From positions 496,001 to 560,000 of the forward strand of contig CP133187.1 of assembly GCA_030913685.1 (NCBI GenBank): 64,000 nt of DNA. The letters are read 5' to 3'. The stretch is from Oscillospiraceae bacterium MB24-C1 (lineage in GTDB: Bacteria > Bacillota > Clostridia > Oscillospirales > Ruminococcaceae). The position numbers and the translations under genes are program-made. Positions 1-10,339 of the stretch are shown piece after piece. Every line of letters starts with the position of its first letter. Within the stretch, counting starts at the first letter, position 1. The notes beneath the pieces are model-generated. The model was not told the DNA's origin. It worked only from the letters and a program-made list of their open reading frames with translations, and made no database searches.

Positions 1-102
1 GGCGGATTTCTCGGTTGCCGCACTGGCCTCGTTCATCTTTTTATAAAGTTCATCCTGCTGAATCGCTTTGCCCAGTTCGCGCGCCATTGTAATAATATCC
101 AT
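1..102 (-). CDS. YlbF/YmcA-family protein, 5' end only
   Basis: Only the first 34 codons lie in the window; the rest runs off the left edge. The start ATG (100-102) has an AAGGAG ribosome-binding site about 9 nt upstream. The N-terminus (MDIITMARELGKAIQQDE) matches the helical start of YlbF/YmcA (RicF/RicA-type) proteins, which in Bacillus are accessory factors for RNA processing and sporulation control. It lies just downstream of miaB in the same direction, a common arrangement in Clostridia and consistent with co-transcription. The assignment rests on a short fragment and gene context, so the family call is likely but not certain. Confidence 0.6.
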   Translation of the reverse strand, partial: MDIITMARELGKAIQQDELYKKMNEASAATEKSA

Positions 103-200
103 GTGTTTAACTCCTTCATCATAAATCATATTTATACCATTATACCATGAGCGCCAAGGCGCGCAGTGGGATAATTTCCCTTAAAAGTCGGCTAAAATTA

Positions 201-1610
201 TCATACAATTGTCCCAACCATGGCCCAGTTCATCGCCTCTGTGATTTCAATATCCACAAAGCTACCGATTAGGCTGTGGTCGCCCTTTGTCTCCACGATG
301 ACGTTACCTTCAGTGCGTCCTGCGATAAAGCCTTCCCCGCTTTTGCCCACAGAATCAATCAACACCCGCAGCGTTTTACCGACCATCGCATGGTTTTGTT
401 CGCTACAAATATCCTGTTGAACCTTTAACAGTTCTCGGAACCACTCGGATTTTTCTTTTTCTGAGACAATATCTGGCATTTTTGCAGCGCTGGTTCCACT
501 TCTGCGGGAATAAATAAAGGTAAAGAGCGCATTGTAACCCACCTCTTTGACAAGGTTGAGCGTGTCCAAAAACTCCTCTCGTGTTTCACCTGGGAAGCCA
601 ACGATGATATCGCTTGAAAAGGTGATACCCGGAATACGCTGCTTGGCGTAGGTGATCAGCTCTCGGTAATGCGCAATATCATAATGGCGGTTCATCGCCT
701 TTAGCACCCGATCGTTGCCACTTTGCACCGGCAGATGAATATGACGGCAGATATGCGCGCTTTCGGCAATAGCATCAATCAGCGCAAAGGTGCAATCCTT
801 GGGGTGCGAGGTCATAAAACGAAGGCGATATTCCCCGGGGATTTTATCCAACCGCTTTAAAAGCGCTGTAAAATCGTAGGGTGGATTTAAACCCTTGCCA
901 TAAGAATTGACATTCTGCCCGAGCAGCGTAATTTCTTTAAATCCCTGAGCCAAAATCTCTTTAGCCTCGGTTTCTACCATCTCTGGCACACGCGAAACCT
1001 CTCGCCCGCGCACATGCGGTACTATGCAGTAGGAACAGAAATTGTCACATCCCTGCATGATGGGCAGCCAAGCTTTGATGCCTTCTTCGCGCACGATCGG
1101 AACGCCCTCCACTACAGTTTTTGCAGATTCATGGTCAAATACCCGTTTGTTTTTAGAAAGGCGGTCGGCAATCATACTGGGCAATCGATGCAGCGCACCA
1201 GTGCCAAACACGATATCAACATAGGGGAAGCTGTTCTTGATTTTGTCGGCCACCGACTGTTGCTGCATCATACAACCGCAGAGCGCAATCATCATGTCAG
1301 GGCGGGCTCGTTTAATGTTCTTTAAAGCGCCAACATTGCCGAACACGCGATCTTCGGCTGTTTCTCGCACCGCACAAGTGTTAAACAGCACAAAATCGGC
1401 ATTGTCGGCGTTATCGGTAAAACCAAAGCCCATTTTAACCAACAACCCTTTGATGTGTTCGGTGTCTGAAACGTTTTGCTGACATCCAAAACTGTGTACA
1501 AATGCCAGCGGAGGGTGATCAAAACGCGCCTGTATAAGCTGCGCTGAACGCGCGAGCATAAAATCTTCAAACTGCTCGTCTGGCAGCTCTAAGCTGAGAG
1601 AATCTCTCAC
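201..1610 (-). CDS. miaB: tRNA-2-methylthio-N6-dimethylallyladenosine synthase MiaB
   Basis: Radical-SAM methylthiotransferase that adds the 2-methylthio group to i6A37 of tRNAs reading UNN codons. Visible are the N-terminal UPF0004 domain with three cluster cysteines (about C43, C79, C113), the radical-SAM CxxxCxxC (C188, C192, C195, in GCDNFCSYC) and a C-terminal TRAM domain from roughly residue 400. At 469 aa it is slightly longer than usual because of an N-terminal extension. The start is GTG with AAGGAG 8 nt upstream. It is the first gene after a clear sigma-A-type promoter, followed by the ylbF-like gene. Confident call. Confidence 0.97.
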   Translation of the reverse strand: MRDSLSLELPDEQFEDFMLARSAQLIQARFDHPPLAFVHSFGCQQNVSDTEHIKGLLVKMGFGFTDNADNADFVLFNTCAVRETAEDRVFGNVGALKNIKRARPDMMIALCGCMMQQQSVADKIKNSFPYVDIVFGTGALHRLPSMIADRLSKNKRVFDHESAKTVVEGVPIVREEGIKAWLPIMQGCDNFCSYCIVPHVRGREVSRVPEMVETEAKEILAQGFKEITLLGQNVNSYGKGLNPPYDFTALLKRLDKIPGEYRLRFMTSHPKDCTFALIDAIAESAHICRHIHLPVQSGNDRVLKAMNRHYDIAHYRELITYAKQRIPGITFSSDIIVGFPGETREEFLDTLNLVKEVGYNALFTFIYSRRSGTSAAKMPDIVSEKEKSEWFRELLKVQQDICSEQNHAMVGKTLRVLIDSVGKSGEGFIAGRTEGNVIVETKGDHSLIGSFVDIEITEAMNWAMVGTIV

Positions 1611-1648
1611 GGTATTAACTCCTTTTCGGTGTCAAATATAACTAAAAC

Positions 1649-1677
1649 AGTATAGCATAAAATATTTTTCTGTACAA
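1649..1677 (-). promoter_or_regulatory. Sigma-A-type promoter of miaB
   Basis: On the minus strand TTGTAC (1672-1677) and TATACT (1649-1654) are separated by 17 nt, about 40 nt upstream of the miaB GTG start. Spacing and the -10 box are good; the -35 matches consensus at four of six positions. Confidence 0.6.
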
Positions 1678-1814
1678 CACTCGACAGCGCAAATCGACAT
1701 GGGGCTTCAGCGTGCATTGCCCCGTATCCCATCACAAACACGAAGATAATACCGCAACAAATTTATTATAAAACGGCATAAAAAGCGACAAAATATGCGA
1801 TCAAGACACCTATG

Positions 1815-4658
1815 TTAAAGCATCTTTTTTAGATAACGCCCAGTGTAGGATGCCTCACAGGCCGCGATTTCTTCAGGCGTGCCACAGGCCACCAACTCGC
1901 CGCCGCGGTCGCCCCCCTCGGGGCCGAGGTCAACGATATAATCAGCGACCTTGATAACGTCAAGATTATGCTCGATGACTACCACCGAGTTTCCAGCGGT
2001 CACCAGCGTCTGTAAAACCTCAACAAGCTTGCGAACGTCGTCGGTATGCAGCCCCGTCGTTGGCTCATCCAGCACGTAAATTGTCCGTCCAGTCGGCCGC
2101 TTTGAAAGCTCGGTTGCCAACTTGACACGCTGCGCCTCACCACCCGAAAGCGTGGTGGCGGGCTGCCCAAGTTTGACATAGCCTAACCCCACGTCATAAA
2201 GCGTCTGTATGCGCCGACGTATCTTAGGGATGTTCTCGAAGAAGCCCAATGCTTCCTCAACGGTCATCTCCAGAATATCGTAAATGCTCTTGCCCTTATA
2301 CTTAATCTCTAGCGTCTCGCGGTTGTAGCGCTTGCCTTTGCACACCTCGCAGGGAACGTAGATATCGGGCAAAAAGTGCATTTCTATTTTGATGATACCG
2401 TCGCCCTGACACGCCTCGCAGCGCCCACCTTTAACATTAAACGAAAACCGCCCACCGGTATAGCCGCGTAGGTTTGCTTCATTGGTCGAAGCATACAGCT
2501 CGCGGATATCGGTAAACACACCGGTGTAGGTTGCGGGGTTGGAACGCGGTGTGCGCCCAATCGGCGACTGGTCGATGGCGATGACCTTATCAAGCGCCTC
2601 TATCCCCAGAATTTCTTCATGCTTGCCGGGCTTGATGCGCGCGCCGTTTAACTCACCTGCGAGTTTTTTATAGAGAATCTCGTTGATCAGCGAGCTTTTT
2701 CCCGAACCCGAAACGCCGGTCACCGCCGTAAGTGTACCCAACGGGATGGTCACATTAATATTTTTCAGGTTATTGTGATTTGCCCCCTTGATGACAAGCT
2801 GTAAGCCATTGCCCTGCCGCCGTGTCTCGGGGAGTGCTATTTTCTCGCGTCCGCTCAAATAATTGCCCGTGACGGACGATTTGCATTTCATCAGGCCCTT
2901 GAGATTGCCAGCGTAAACCACGCTGCCACCGTGAACGCCAGCCCCCGGGCCGATATCGACAATGAAATCTGCCGCGCGAATTGTATCCTCGTCGTGTTCG
3001 ACCACGATGACGGTGTTGCCCAGATCGCGCAGTCGCTGCAACGTGGCGATCAGCTTATCATTGTCGCGTTGGTGCAGGCCGATGGAGGGCTCGTCCAGAA
3101 TATACAGGACCCCCATGAGGTAGGAGCCAATCTGGGTAGCAAGGCGTATGCGCTGGCTTTCTCCGCCCGAAAGTGTACCCGCCGCACGGGAAAGGGTCAG
3201 ATATTCTAGACCCACGCTCTTTAAGAACCCTAAGCGCTCACGGATTTCTTTTAGAATCTGGGTAGCAATCATTTGTTCGCGTTCGGTCAACACAAGACCA
3301 TCCAAAAACTCCAGCGCCTTGGCCACCGACAGGGCCGAAAATTGACTGATGTTGACGCCACCCACCATCACCGCCAGTGATACGGGCTTTAAGCGTTCTC
3401 CGTGGCAATCCGGGCAGAGCACCGAGCTCATCCAGCTCGCAATCTCTTCTTTCATCCACTGGCTGGAGGTTTCACGAAAACGCCGCTCGAGGTTGTTGAC
3501 GACACCCTCGAAGTCGGTATGATATGCCCCGCGCATGCTACCTGTCTCGCGCCGCACCGTGATTTTCTCACCATTGTTGCCGAAAAGCAGGATATCCTGC
3601 GCAGACTTCGGTAGCTTTTTAAATGGTACGTCTAATGAAAAGCCGTAATGCTCGGCCAGCCCCTCATAGTACATTTGGGCGATGCCGCCCTCGGCGTAGT
3701 ACCAGCCGCTGGCTTTGATGGCACCCTCGCGAACCGAAAGATTTTTATTTGGCAGCACAAGGTCGGGATCAACCTTCATAAAGGTTCCCAGGCCGGTGCA
3801 TTTCTCACAGGCGCCAAACGGACTGTTAAACGAGAACATACGCGGTGCAAGGTCGTCGATAGAAATATCATGTTCGGGGCAGGAGTAGCTCTGAGAAAAC
3901 AACAGTTCCTCCCCATCTACTACGTCGATAAGCACCAAACTGCCGGTTAAGGATAGTGCCGTTTCAATCGAGCCCGCCAGACGTGAACGAATGGCAGGAG
4001 ACACCACCAGACGGTCGATGACTACCTCTATCGTATGCTTTTTGTTCTTTTCCAGCGTGATATTCTCGGATAGATCATGCATATGTCCGTCGACCCGAAC
4101 ACGCACATAGCCCGAACGGCGCGCCGAATCCAGCTCCTGCTGATGGGTGCCCTTGCGCCCGCGGATGACCGGCGCCATCACCTGAATCTTAGTCTTTTCG
4201 GGCAGCGTGAGTATGCGGTCGACCATTTGATCCACCGTCTGCTGAGAAATTTCACGTCCGCAAATCGGGCAGTGCGGAATGCCGATCCTGGCGTAAAGCA
4301 AGCGCAGATAGTCGTAAATTTCGGTGACGGTACCCACCGTGGAGCGCGGGTTGTTGGAGGTTGACTTCTGGTCGATTGAAATAGCGGGAGAAAGCCCCTC
4401 AATACTGTCGACGTTAGGCTTTTCCATTTGGCCCAAAAACTGACGCGCGTAGGAACTGAGACTTTCAACATAGCGGCGCTGACCGTCCGCGTAGAGCGTA
4501 TCGAACGCCAGCGAACTTTTGCCCGAGCCTGACAGCCCGGTAAACACCACGAGCTGATCGCGAGGAATAGTGAGGTCTATATTTTTCAGATTATGCTCTC
4601 TGGCACCCTTTATAATAATTTGATCCTTTGACAAGTGATGTTCCTCCGTGGACTTCAT
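1815..4658 (-). CDS. uvrA: Excinuclease ABC subunit A (UvrA)
   Basis: Damage-recognition ATPase of nucleotide excision repair; it loads UvrB at lesions. The 947-aa protein has two ABC ATPase modules: Walker A GLSGSGKS at 41-48 and GVSGSGKS in the second half, each with an LSGGE signature. It also carries CxxC zinc-finger pairs (CPIC near residue 130, CPDC, and CEAC/CEVC in the second half). Length and order are normal. It is the third gene of uvrB - lipoprotein - uvrA, only 8 nt after the lipoprotein gene, so it should share the SOS-type promoter upstream of uvrB. No uvrC lies nearby. Confidence 0.98.
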   Translation of the reverse strand: MKSTEEHHLSKDQIIIKGAREHNLKNIDLTIPRDQLVVFTGLSGSGKSSLAFDTLYADGQRRYVESLSSYARQFLGQMEKPNVDSIEGLSPAISIDQKSTSNNPRSTVGTVTEIYDYLRLLYARIGIPHCPICGREISQQTVDQMVDRILTLPEKTKIQVMAPVIRGRKGTHQQELDSARRSGYVRVRVDGHMHDLSENITLEKNKKHTIEVVIDRLVVSPAIRSRLAGSIETALSLTGSLVLIDVVDGEELLFSQSYSCPEHDISIDDLAPRMFSFNSPFGACEKCTGLGTFMKVDPDLVLPNKNLSVREGAIKASGWYYAEGGIAQMYYEGLAEHYGFSLDVPFKKLPKSAQDILLFGNNGEKITVRRETGSMRGAYHTDFEGVVNNLERRFRETSSQWMKEEIASWMSSVLCPDCHGERLKPVSLAVMVGGVNISQFSALSVAKALEFLDGLVLTEREQMIATQILKEIRERLGFLKSVGLEYLTLSRAAGTLSGGESQRIRLATQIGSYLMGVLYILDEPSIGLHQRDNDKLIATLQRLRDLGNTVIVVEHDEDTIRAADFIVDIGPGAGVHGGSVVYAGNLKGLMKCKSSVTGNYLSGREKIALPETRRQGNGLQLVIKGANHNNLKNINVTIPLGTLTAVTGVSGSGKSSLINEILYKKLAGELNGARIKPGKHEEILGIEALDKVIAIDQSPIGRTPRSNPATYTGVFTDIRELYASTNEANLRGYTGGRFSFNVKGGRCEACQGDGIIKIEMHFLPDIYVPCEVCKGKRYNRETLEIKYKGKSIYDILEMTVEEALGFFENIPKIRRRIQTLYDVGLGYVKLGQPATTLSGGEAQRVKLATELSKRPTGRTIYVLDEPTTGLHTDDVRKLVEVLQTLVTAGNSVVVIEHNLDVIKVADYIVDLGPEGGDRGGELVACGTPEEIAACEASYTGRYLKKML

Positions 4659-4666
4659 TTTTATTG

Positions 4667-5893
4667 TTATAAAAATCGATGGCTGACAAACCGGAAACCA
4701 CCATCGTCAGCGCGTTTTAATATAATTTCCCGTCGGGGCGCTTCGTCAACCAGTCGGTTTTCCGGTATGACAGTGTCCCCCTGGCCCCAGAAAAAATATC
4801 CGCCTTCTCCGGCGTAGATATACGCCGCCTCGACACGGTAGCCGTCCGCCGTCTCCTCATAATCGAGCACGATTGGCAACACATCGTAACCGCCGCCCAT
4901 ATGCGGCGGGGTGATGACGCCTTCCAGTTCAAAATATCGCCATTTGGAATAGTGGTCACCATCCAGCTGTAATTCATAATCGTCCCCACACAACAGCTTG
5001 GCAGTCTGCCGGACATGATCGACGATCCAAAACATATCTTCGTACATGCCTGACTTGGCCGTCACCGAATCGGCAATGCGCGCCAGCTCCTTGCGGTAGC
5101 GCTCCGGCTGGCCTTCATATGGGCGGCTCCAGTAATAGGCTGTTGCCTGGATACAGCTGTAGAAAAGGTCGCTTGGATCCAGTTCAGCGGGGGATGTGGC
5201 ATCTTTTTCGATTTTTCCAAGGACTGATAAAAATTCGGCTATTTCCTCCGCAGTTGCGTCAATGGGCTTAATCAATTCAGACATCGTATCTGAAATGTAC
5301 GGTAGCCGAGGCTGAATTCCCTCATAAGGTATGCCCGCGCAGATAGCGGCAAACTCGGCGGGGTCGCCCGGAGCAAACGCCAGCGGCGCAGGCTCGAAGG
5401 TTTCCCCGAAAGCACCGATCTCACCGTCGAGCTGGAATTGCACATCCCAAATCGACACAACATTCTGCCGGAGTGTCATAACCAACGTGGTCAGCAGTAT
5501 CTCAATCTCTGTTTTGTTAAAACGTTCGATAAATGTTTCATTTAAATCAACAATAACAAAGCTTTTTTGTTGTGTTATGCTCAAAATTGGAAGCGGCTCC
5601 GCGACATTAAGTTCTTCGGTGATATGGCTGATAACAGCCACCAGGTTTTCTTCATCCGAATAGTCTGTCTCCTTGGCTTCGTAAATCCGCCCCTCGCTAA
5701 AATATCGGTAAATGGTAATGGTATGCGGCACCTTCAATTCGGCGAACGGCGATATGATAACCGAAACCTGACTTTCCGACTCAGAAGGCATTGACGCTTC
5801 CGACTCTGAGATGCCAGATATCTGTTTGTCAGAACAACCGAATAACAGCGCCATCGGCAAAAGAAAGGCCATTATTCTCTGTAAAGCCTTCAC
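4667..5893 (-). CDS. GerMN-domain lipoprotein between uvrB and uvrA
   Basis: 408 aa, beginning with a signal peptide and lipobox ending at C20 (ALLFGC), so probably lipid-anchored on the outer face of the membrane. Residues about 50-170 resemble the GerMN (sporulation/spore germination) domain; the C-terminal ~200 residues are not recognised. The GTG start overlaps the uvrB stop in GTGA (4 nt) and has GGAGG about 8 nt upstream within the uvrB 3' end, which implies translational coupling. An exported protein inside a DNA-repair operon is unexpected; the function is unknown. Length and context argue that it is a real gene. Confidence 0.75.
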   Translation of the reverse strand: MKALQRIMAFLLPMALLFGCSDKQISGISESEASMPSESESQVSVIISPFAELKVPHTITIYRYFSEGRIYEAKETDYSDEENLVAVISHITEELNVAEPLPILSITQQKSFVIVDLNETFIERFNKTEIEILLTTLVMTLRQNVVSIWDVQFQLDGEIGAFGETFEPAPLAFAPGDPAEFAAICAGIPYEGIQPRLPYISDTMSELIKPIDATAEEIAEFLSVLGKIEKDATSPAELDPSDLFYSCIQATAYYWSRPYEGQPERYRKELARIADSVTAKSGMYEDMFWIVDHVRQTAKLLCGDDYELQLDGDHYSKWRYFELEGVITPPHMGGGYDVLPIVLDYEETADGYRVEAAYIYAGEGGYFFWGQGDTVIPENRLVDEAPRREIILKRADDGGFRFVSHRFL

Positions 5894-7869
5894 GCTTTAC
5901 CCTCCTTCAGCTGCTTGATTTTATCGCGCAGATAGGCCGCGTGTTCGAACTCCAACAGCTTGGCCGCGTTTTTCATCTCGTTGGTCAGGCGGATAATCAG
6001 CCCCTGCCTGTCCTTTTCGGACATACGCTTTCTGGGTTTGGTCTCCCCTTCCACCGTTTCACGGCTAGAGATTTCGAGGATATCACGGATATCCTTCTTG
6101 ATGGTGACAGGCGTGATATTGTGCTCGGTGTTGTATTGCTCCTGAAGTTTGCGGCGGCGTACCGTTTCGGTTATGGCGCGTTCCATTGATGGTGTGACCG
6201 AATCGGCATACATGATAACTCGTCCCTCAGAGTTTCGGGCGGCGCGGCCGATGGTCTGGATCAGTGATGTCTCAGAACGCAAGAAGCCCTCCTTATCGGC
6301 ATCCAGAATCGCCACAAGCGACACCTCGGGAATATCCAGTCCCTCGCGCAAAAGGTTGATGCCCACCAACACGTCAAATTCGCCCGAGCGCAGATCTCGG
6401 ATGATCTCCATGCGCTCCATCGTATCAATGTCGTGGTGCATATAGCGGATCTTTACCCCGGCGTTTTCCAGATACGCGGTGAGATCCTCGGCCATTTTTT
6501 TGGTGAGCGTCGTCACCAGCACGCGCTCCTTCTTTTCAGCGCGGATGTTAATCTCTGAAAGCAGGTCGTCGATCTGCCCCTCGACCGGACGTACGTCGAT
6601 CAGAGGATCGAGCAGGCCGGTTGGGCGGATAAGCTGCTCCACTGGCGCGCCGCTCTTCTCCATTTCAAATGCGCCAGGCGTTGCGCTGACGAAAATAACC
6701 TGATTGATGTTTTCATACATCTCTTCAAACGAAAGCGGGCGGTTATCCAGCGCCGACGGCAGGCGGAAGCCAAAATCGATTAGGTTACCTTTACGGGCGC
6801 GGTCACCGGCCAACATACCCCTGGCTTGTGGTAACGTAACGTGCGATTCGTCGATGATGAACAGAAAGTCGTCTGGGAAATAATCAAATAACGTAAATGG
6901 TTTACTGCCCGGCTCACGCCCCGCAATCACGCGAGAATAGTTCTCAATACCCTTGCAAAAGCCGATCTCACTGAGCATTTCAAGATCGTAATTTGTGCGT
7001 TCGGAGATTCGCTGCGCCTCTATCAATTTATTATTCTGCTGAAAAAAGCGGACACGTTCGTCGCATTCGTGGCGTATTTCATCAAGCGCCACCATCATCT
7101 TGTCTCGCGGGACAATATAGTGCGACGCAGGGTAAATAGCGACGTGATTTATAAAGTTTTTTATCTCGCCGGTCACGACGTTAATCTCGCTGATGCGGTC
7201 AATTTCGTCACCAAAAAACTCAACTCTAACAGCGGTGTCGGTGTAATAAGACGGAAACACCTCGACCGAATCGCCCCGCACACGGAATTTATTGCGCACA
7301 AAATTGACATCATTGCGCTCATATTGCAATTCGACCAGTTTGGCTAAAAGCGCGTCGCGGTCCTTCACCATACCCTTGCGAAGTGAAATGACCATGTTGT
7401 GGTAGTCTATCGGGTCGCCGAGGGTATAAATGCAGGAGATTGATGCCACAATGATCACGTCGTTGCGCTCTCCCAATGATGCGGTGGCCGAGTGGCGCAG
7501 CCGTTCAATCTCGTCATTGATGGCGGAATCCTTTTCGATATAGGTGTCGGTGGAGGCGATGTATGCCTCCGGCTGGTAGTAATCATAATAGCTGACAAAA
7601 TATTCGACAGCGTTATTTGGAAAAAATTCGCGAAACTCCGAACAGAGCTGCGCTGCCAGCGTTTTATTGTGCGCCAGTATGAGCGTGGGTTTATTCACCT
7701 GCGCAATGACATTGGCAACGGTAAAAGTCTTGCCCGAGCCTGTAACGCCAAGTAGGGTCTGCTCCCGCCTACCAGCATTAAGGCCGTCGACAAGCTGCGC
7801 AATCGCCTGGGGCTGGTCACCCGTAGGCTTAAAAGGAGACACCAGTTCAAATTTTCGTTGCTCTGTCAT
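5890..7869 (-). CDS. uvrB: Excinuclease ABC subunit B (UvrB)
   Basis: Helicase-like core of nucleotide excision repair; it receives DNA from UvrA, verifies damage and recruits UvrC. The 659-aa protein shows Walker A GVTGSGKT (41-48), the damage-probing beta-hairpin ([15 protein letters not shown]), DESH helicase motif II, the QTIGRAARN motif VI and a C-terminal UVR domain. First gene of the operon with the GerMN lipoprotein and uvrA. Upstream are a ~130-nt leader, a TATAAT promoter and a LexA-type box, consistent with SOS induction as known for uvrB in Bacillus. Confidence 0.98.
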   Translation of the reverse strand: MTEQRKFELVSPFKPTGDQPQAIAQLVDGLNAGRREQTLLGVTGSGKTFTVANVIAQVNKPTLILAHNKTLAAQLCSEFREFFPNNAVEYFVSYYDYYQPEAYIASTDTYIEKDSAINDEIERLRHSATASLGERNDVIIVASISCIYTLGDPIDYHNMVISLRKGMVKDRDALLAKLVELQYERNDVNFVRNKFRVRGDSVEVFPSYYTDTAVRVEFFGDEIDRISEINVVTGEIKNFINHVAIYPASHYIVPRDKMMVALDEIRHECDERVRFFQQNNKLIEAQRISERTNYDLEMLSEIGFCKGIENYSRVIAGREPGSKPFTLFDYFPDDFLFIIDESHVTLPQARGMLAGDRARKGNLIDFGFRLPSALDNRPLSFEEMYENINQVIFVSATPGAFEMEKSGAPVEQLIRPTGLLDPLIDVRPVEGQIDDLLSEINIRAEKKERVLVTTLTKKMAEDLTAYLENAGVKIRYMHHDIDTMERMEIIRDLRSGEFDVLVGINLLREGLDIPEVSLVAILDADKEGFLRSETSLIQTIGRAARNSEGRVIMYADSVTPSMERAITETVRRRKLQEQYNTEHNITPVTIKKDIRDILEISSRETVEGETKPRKRMSEKDRQGLIIRLTNEMKNAAKLLEFEHAAYLRDKIKQLKEGKA

Positions 7870-7905
7870 TGCTCTATTCCTCTAAGCTTTCTTTTTATAG
7901 CCGCT

Positions 7906-7924
7906 TTGTGGTTAATAACCACAA
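7906..7924. promoter_or_regulatory. Perfect 19-nt palindrome in the uvrB leader
   Basis: TTGTGGTTAATAACCACAA: two perfect 9-nt arms around a central A, about 40 nt upstream of the uvrB start and downstream of its predicted promoter. It could be an operator for an unknown repressor or a leader hairpin. It is unlike a LexA box and has no T-run, so a terminator is unlikely. Confidence 0.4.
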
Positions 7925-8005
7925 GCACAGATATGCAATTTATAATGGTCCTGCCGCGTCAAACGGCGAATCGTTAGGCATCATGACGATAGCGACTTTG
8001 CAGCT

Positions 8006-8034
8006 ATTATACCACAAAGCAAATCGGGAATAAA
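8006..8034 (-). promoter_or_regulatory. Promoter of the uvrB operon
   Basis: On the minus strand TTTATT (8029-8034) and a perfect TATAAT (8006-8011) are 17 nt apart, about 135 nt upstream of the uvrB ATG. The weak -35 is typical of regulated promoters. Confidence 0.5.
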
Positions 8035-8044
8035 CCCCAAAAGT

Positions 8045-8056
8045 GAACAATTGTTC
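8045..8056. promoter_or_regulatory. LexA-type SOS box upstream of uvrB
   Basis: GAACAATTGTTC matches the Gram-positive LexA/DinR core GAAC-N4-GTTC exactly, as a perfect palindrome with the flanking G of the fuller CGAAC/GTTCG form on one side. It lies about 10 nt upstream of the predicted -35 of the uvrB promoter. LexA control of uvrB is established in Bacillus; the site here is inferred from sequence. Confidence 0.6.
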
Positions 8057-8274
8057 GTCTTTAAAAATGGTTCCTTTATCAATATTGTGTGATAATAAAA
8101 CATAATTTAAAAATCCTTTCATATAACAACCGGCCTCAATTTCATTATCGCTGGGCACCAGCTGCGATAAACGGATACGGAACAATTTCTTATTATTCTG
8201 CAAAAGCATCGCCTCCACCATAATGATGGGTATTTTTAAAAGAAACATGGCAATCTATATCGGAATTGTCGCCA

Positions 8275-8448
8275 TCATATTAGGTTTATAAAACCAGTCG
8301 CTGCAGTGACCGTTAAAATATGGTCTGTTCTGAGAGTGCTTTTGGCCATATCATCGAGTGTCTCTGTCGGCATACCATATTCCACCGACTCCAAATGCCC
8401 GTTGGTATTTTTGTAAGTTACTTTAAAAGTAAAAAAGCAAGCGGCATA
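8275..8448 (-). pseudogene. Small broken ORF upstream of uvrB, unidentified
   Basis: A 57-codon open frame with protein-like composition (TYKNTNGHLESVEYGMPTET...) but no start codon in frame near its 5' end. An ATG (8445-8447) lies one frame off, and a single extra T in a six-T run just after it would join the two into a ~60-residue protein. This suggests a recent frameshift or a sequencing error. Family not recognised. It lies upstream of the SOS box and promoter of uvrB. Confidence 0.3.
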
Positions 8449-8659
8449 TTATCAAACACCACTTGCAAAATATTTTTAATAACGTGTAAAAAATGAAAAG
8501 ACTGATCTATACGCCCTTTCCATGTCTCATCTTAGTTCAAATAGTTACAACTCTTCGCATGCCGTGTACAACACCAGTCAAAGTTCTTATTTTGTTTGTT
8601 GCTTTCAGCTCCTGTAACCCGGCGCGCAACGATTTTTTATTGGCTTAGGTGCCAAAATG

Positions 8660-9133
8660 CTACAGATTAACAAAATGGGTACACCCTAAATACTGCGTAT
8701 GCTTGCCAGAAATCAAGGACGTTATTTTACCGGTTAAATTGACAGGACGAAAATTCAGGCCATCCACTTCTTCTAAAGGAACCCACAGACTGTTTTGCTG
8801 CTGCCAATCCATTTCTTTGACTTCCCTCTTTTGCTCATCCGCTAAAGCAGCCAGAAATATATGTAATATTCTATGTGTATAATCAAGATATCTCATTCGC
8901 AATTCTTCGCTATCGCATATTTCCTCAGTAAGGGCCGCAAATCGCCCGATCTTTACCAGATATCCGGTCTCTTCCAAAACCTCTCTAACGACGGCTTCTT
9001 CGATTGTTTCAAACTGATTTTGGCCACCGCCAGGCAAATCAAAATAAACTTTTCCTCCATAATTGATGCATCTATTTAAGAGTATTTTATTGTTATGCAA
9101 TATAATGGCTTTTGCCGTGTTTCTGATCGCCAT
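8660..9133 (-). CDS. Nudix hydrolase
   Basis: 157-aa member of the Nudix (MutT-like) family, which hydrolyses nucleoside diphosphates linked to other moieties. The complete Nudix box is present at about residues 36-58 (GGQNQFE, then REVLEETGY), so the metal-binding glutamates are intact. I chose ATG at 9131-9133 because GGAGGG lies 7 nt upstream; an upstream in-frame ATG (9169) has no such site. Monocistronic by spacing. Substrate cannot be told from sequence. Confidence 0.88.
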   Translation of the reverse strand: MAIRNTAKAIILHNNKILLNRCINYGGKVYFDLPGGGQNQFETIEEAVVREVLEETGYLVKIGRFAALTEEICDSEELRMRYLDYTHRILHIFLAALADEQKREVKEMDWQQQNSLWVPLEEVDGLNFRPVNLTGKITSLISGKHTQYLGCTHFVNL

Positions 9134-9186
9134 AAGTGCCCTCCTCACAATTGAATAATCTAGGGGCAAACCTGTAAGCGCGGTGA

Positions 9187-9633
9187 TTACTTGAGTTTTT
9201 CACAAAATTCTTTGGCATTTTCTTGCACTGTAAATGGTGCAAAATAGAAGACTTTCTCGGTTTGATTATCGCATGATAATGCAATGATTGTATTTTCCTC
9301 ATCCCAGTAACCCACCGTCAAATTCCAGCCCATGCTGTTATCGGCATCCAAAATAGACGTATAGCCCCGCCCCGGAAGCTCACCGGGATCAAACCATTTA
9401 TCAGCTTGCAACAGCATCTGAAAATCGACCTGCTGTGTTTTAGAAAGTTCAAAATCATGCTCATAATCGCCAAGTTCAAAATCATAATTGAATTTTACTC
9501 CATCAAATGAAGAAAGCGCAACAGGCAAATCAACCGCCGGTTCGGGCAGAGTCTGTTCTTTGCCACATGCGGGCAGAATTACAATAGCCGCAAAAACAAC
9601 GGTGCAAACAAAACCGAGAAATGATTTTTTCAT
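9187..9633 (-). CDS. Small lipoprotein of unknown function
   Basis: 148 aa with a typical lipoprotein signal peptide: positive MKK, hydrophobic stretch, then lipobox LPAC with C23. The mature part is acidic and contains no domain I recognise. AGGAGG lies at good distance from the ATG. It is transcribed leftward, about 40 nt downstream of the DUF6320 gene, and could be co-transcribed with that operon or be independent. Probably a real, lineage-restricted gene. Confidence 0.7.
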   Translation of the reverse strand: MKKSFLGFVCTVVFAAIVILPACGKEQTLPEPAVDLPVALSSFDGVKFNYDFELGDYEHDFELSKTQQVDFQMLLQADKWFDPGELPGRGYTSILDADNSMGWNLTVGYWDEENTIIALSCDNQTEKVFYFAPFTVQENAKEFCEKLK

Positions 9634-9673
9634 TTTGAGCCTCCTCGCTATTTTTATAGGGTGTACCAGTTGC

Positions 9674-10339
9674 TTACAGATGCAGCCGACGCCGAGTCTC
9701 GTTTTTGACCATCTGCCACTGAAACACCATCAGCGCAGAAAACAGCAGAAGACTGACGGTGACACAGATAAAGGACGGTAGCCGGTGACGATTCCACCCC
9801 GCCAGTAAAAATATCGTCGGAATTAGCCCGCACAGATTTAAGATCAACAGATAGACGGCAAAATGCTCCGGTGGCAGCTTTAATACCCAGCCGAGTATCG
9901 CCGCAATCAACATGCAGCAAATAAAGGTCACCGGAATCACATAGTCGATAGACCACCGGTGCCAACCGGTGAGGTAATCCCATAACAGCGAAAATAGACT
10001 GATCAAAACCCCCATATCCATGAGTTTTTTATGGAACGCACCCTGTTGCCGAATGGCCGTCACCACACTCAGCCAGACACAAGCGGCCCCCACCGTAACG
10101 AGTAGCGACCAGAAATTCTGCTCAGGCATCATAAGATCCAGCATAATCGAAATGATTGAAACAGCGATTAGGCAAAAAATCAATATTTTAAAAAACAGGC
10201 CATGGGTATAAGAAACTGTTTCGATCACCGGGAAAACATCCGGATGCTTTTGACCATTATCGGTCAGGGTGTGCTGACATAGTGGGCACTTATTAAATCC
10301 CCCCACCACCCTCACACGGCAGCGCTCACAGTTTTTCAT
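9674..10339 (-). CDS. DUF6320 zinc-ribbon membrane protein
   Basis: 221 aa. The N-terminus is a zinc ribbon with CERC (C4, C7) and CPLC (C18, C21), followed by about five to six hydrophobic segments between residues 48 and 205. This layout matches proteins annotated DUF6320. The start ATG overlaps the acyltransferase stop in ATGA (4 nt), so the two are translationally coupled. It is the last gene of hydrolase - acyltransferase - DUF6320. The recurring association suggests a membrane partner of the acyltransferase, but its role is not known. Confidence 0.8.
   Translation of the reverse strand: MKNCERCRVRVVGGFNKCPLCQHTLTDNGQKHPDVFPVIETVSYTHGLFFKILIFCLIAVSIISIMLDLMMPEQNFWSLLVTVGAACVWLSVVTAIRQQGAFHKKLMDMGVLISLFSLLWDYLTGWHRWSIDYVIPVTFICCMLIAAILGWVLKLPPEHFAVYLLILNLCGLIPTIFLLAGWNRHRLPSFICVTVSLLLFSALMVFQWQMVKNETRRRLHL

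Noticed and set aside
1014-1325. Plus-strand frame opposite miaB
   Set aside because: Shadow of the miaB reading frame; no start signals and composition is not protein-like.
7940-8248. 102-codon minus-strand open frame upstream of uvrB
   Set aside because: No ribosome-binding site at plausible distance, no recognisable family, and the predicted SOS box and promoter of uvrB lie inside it.
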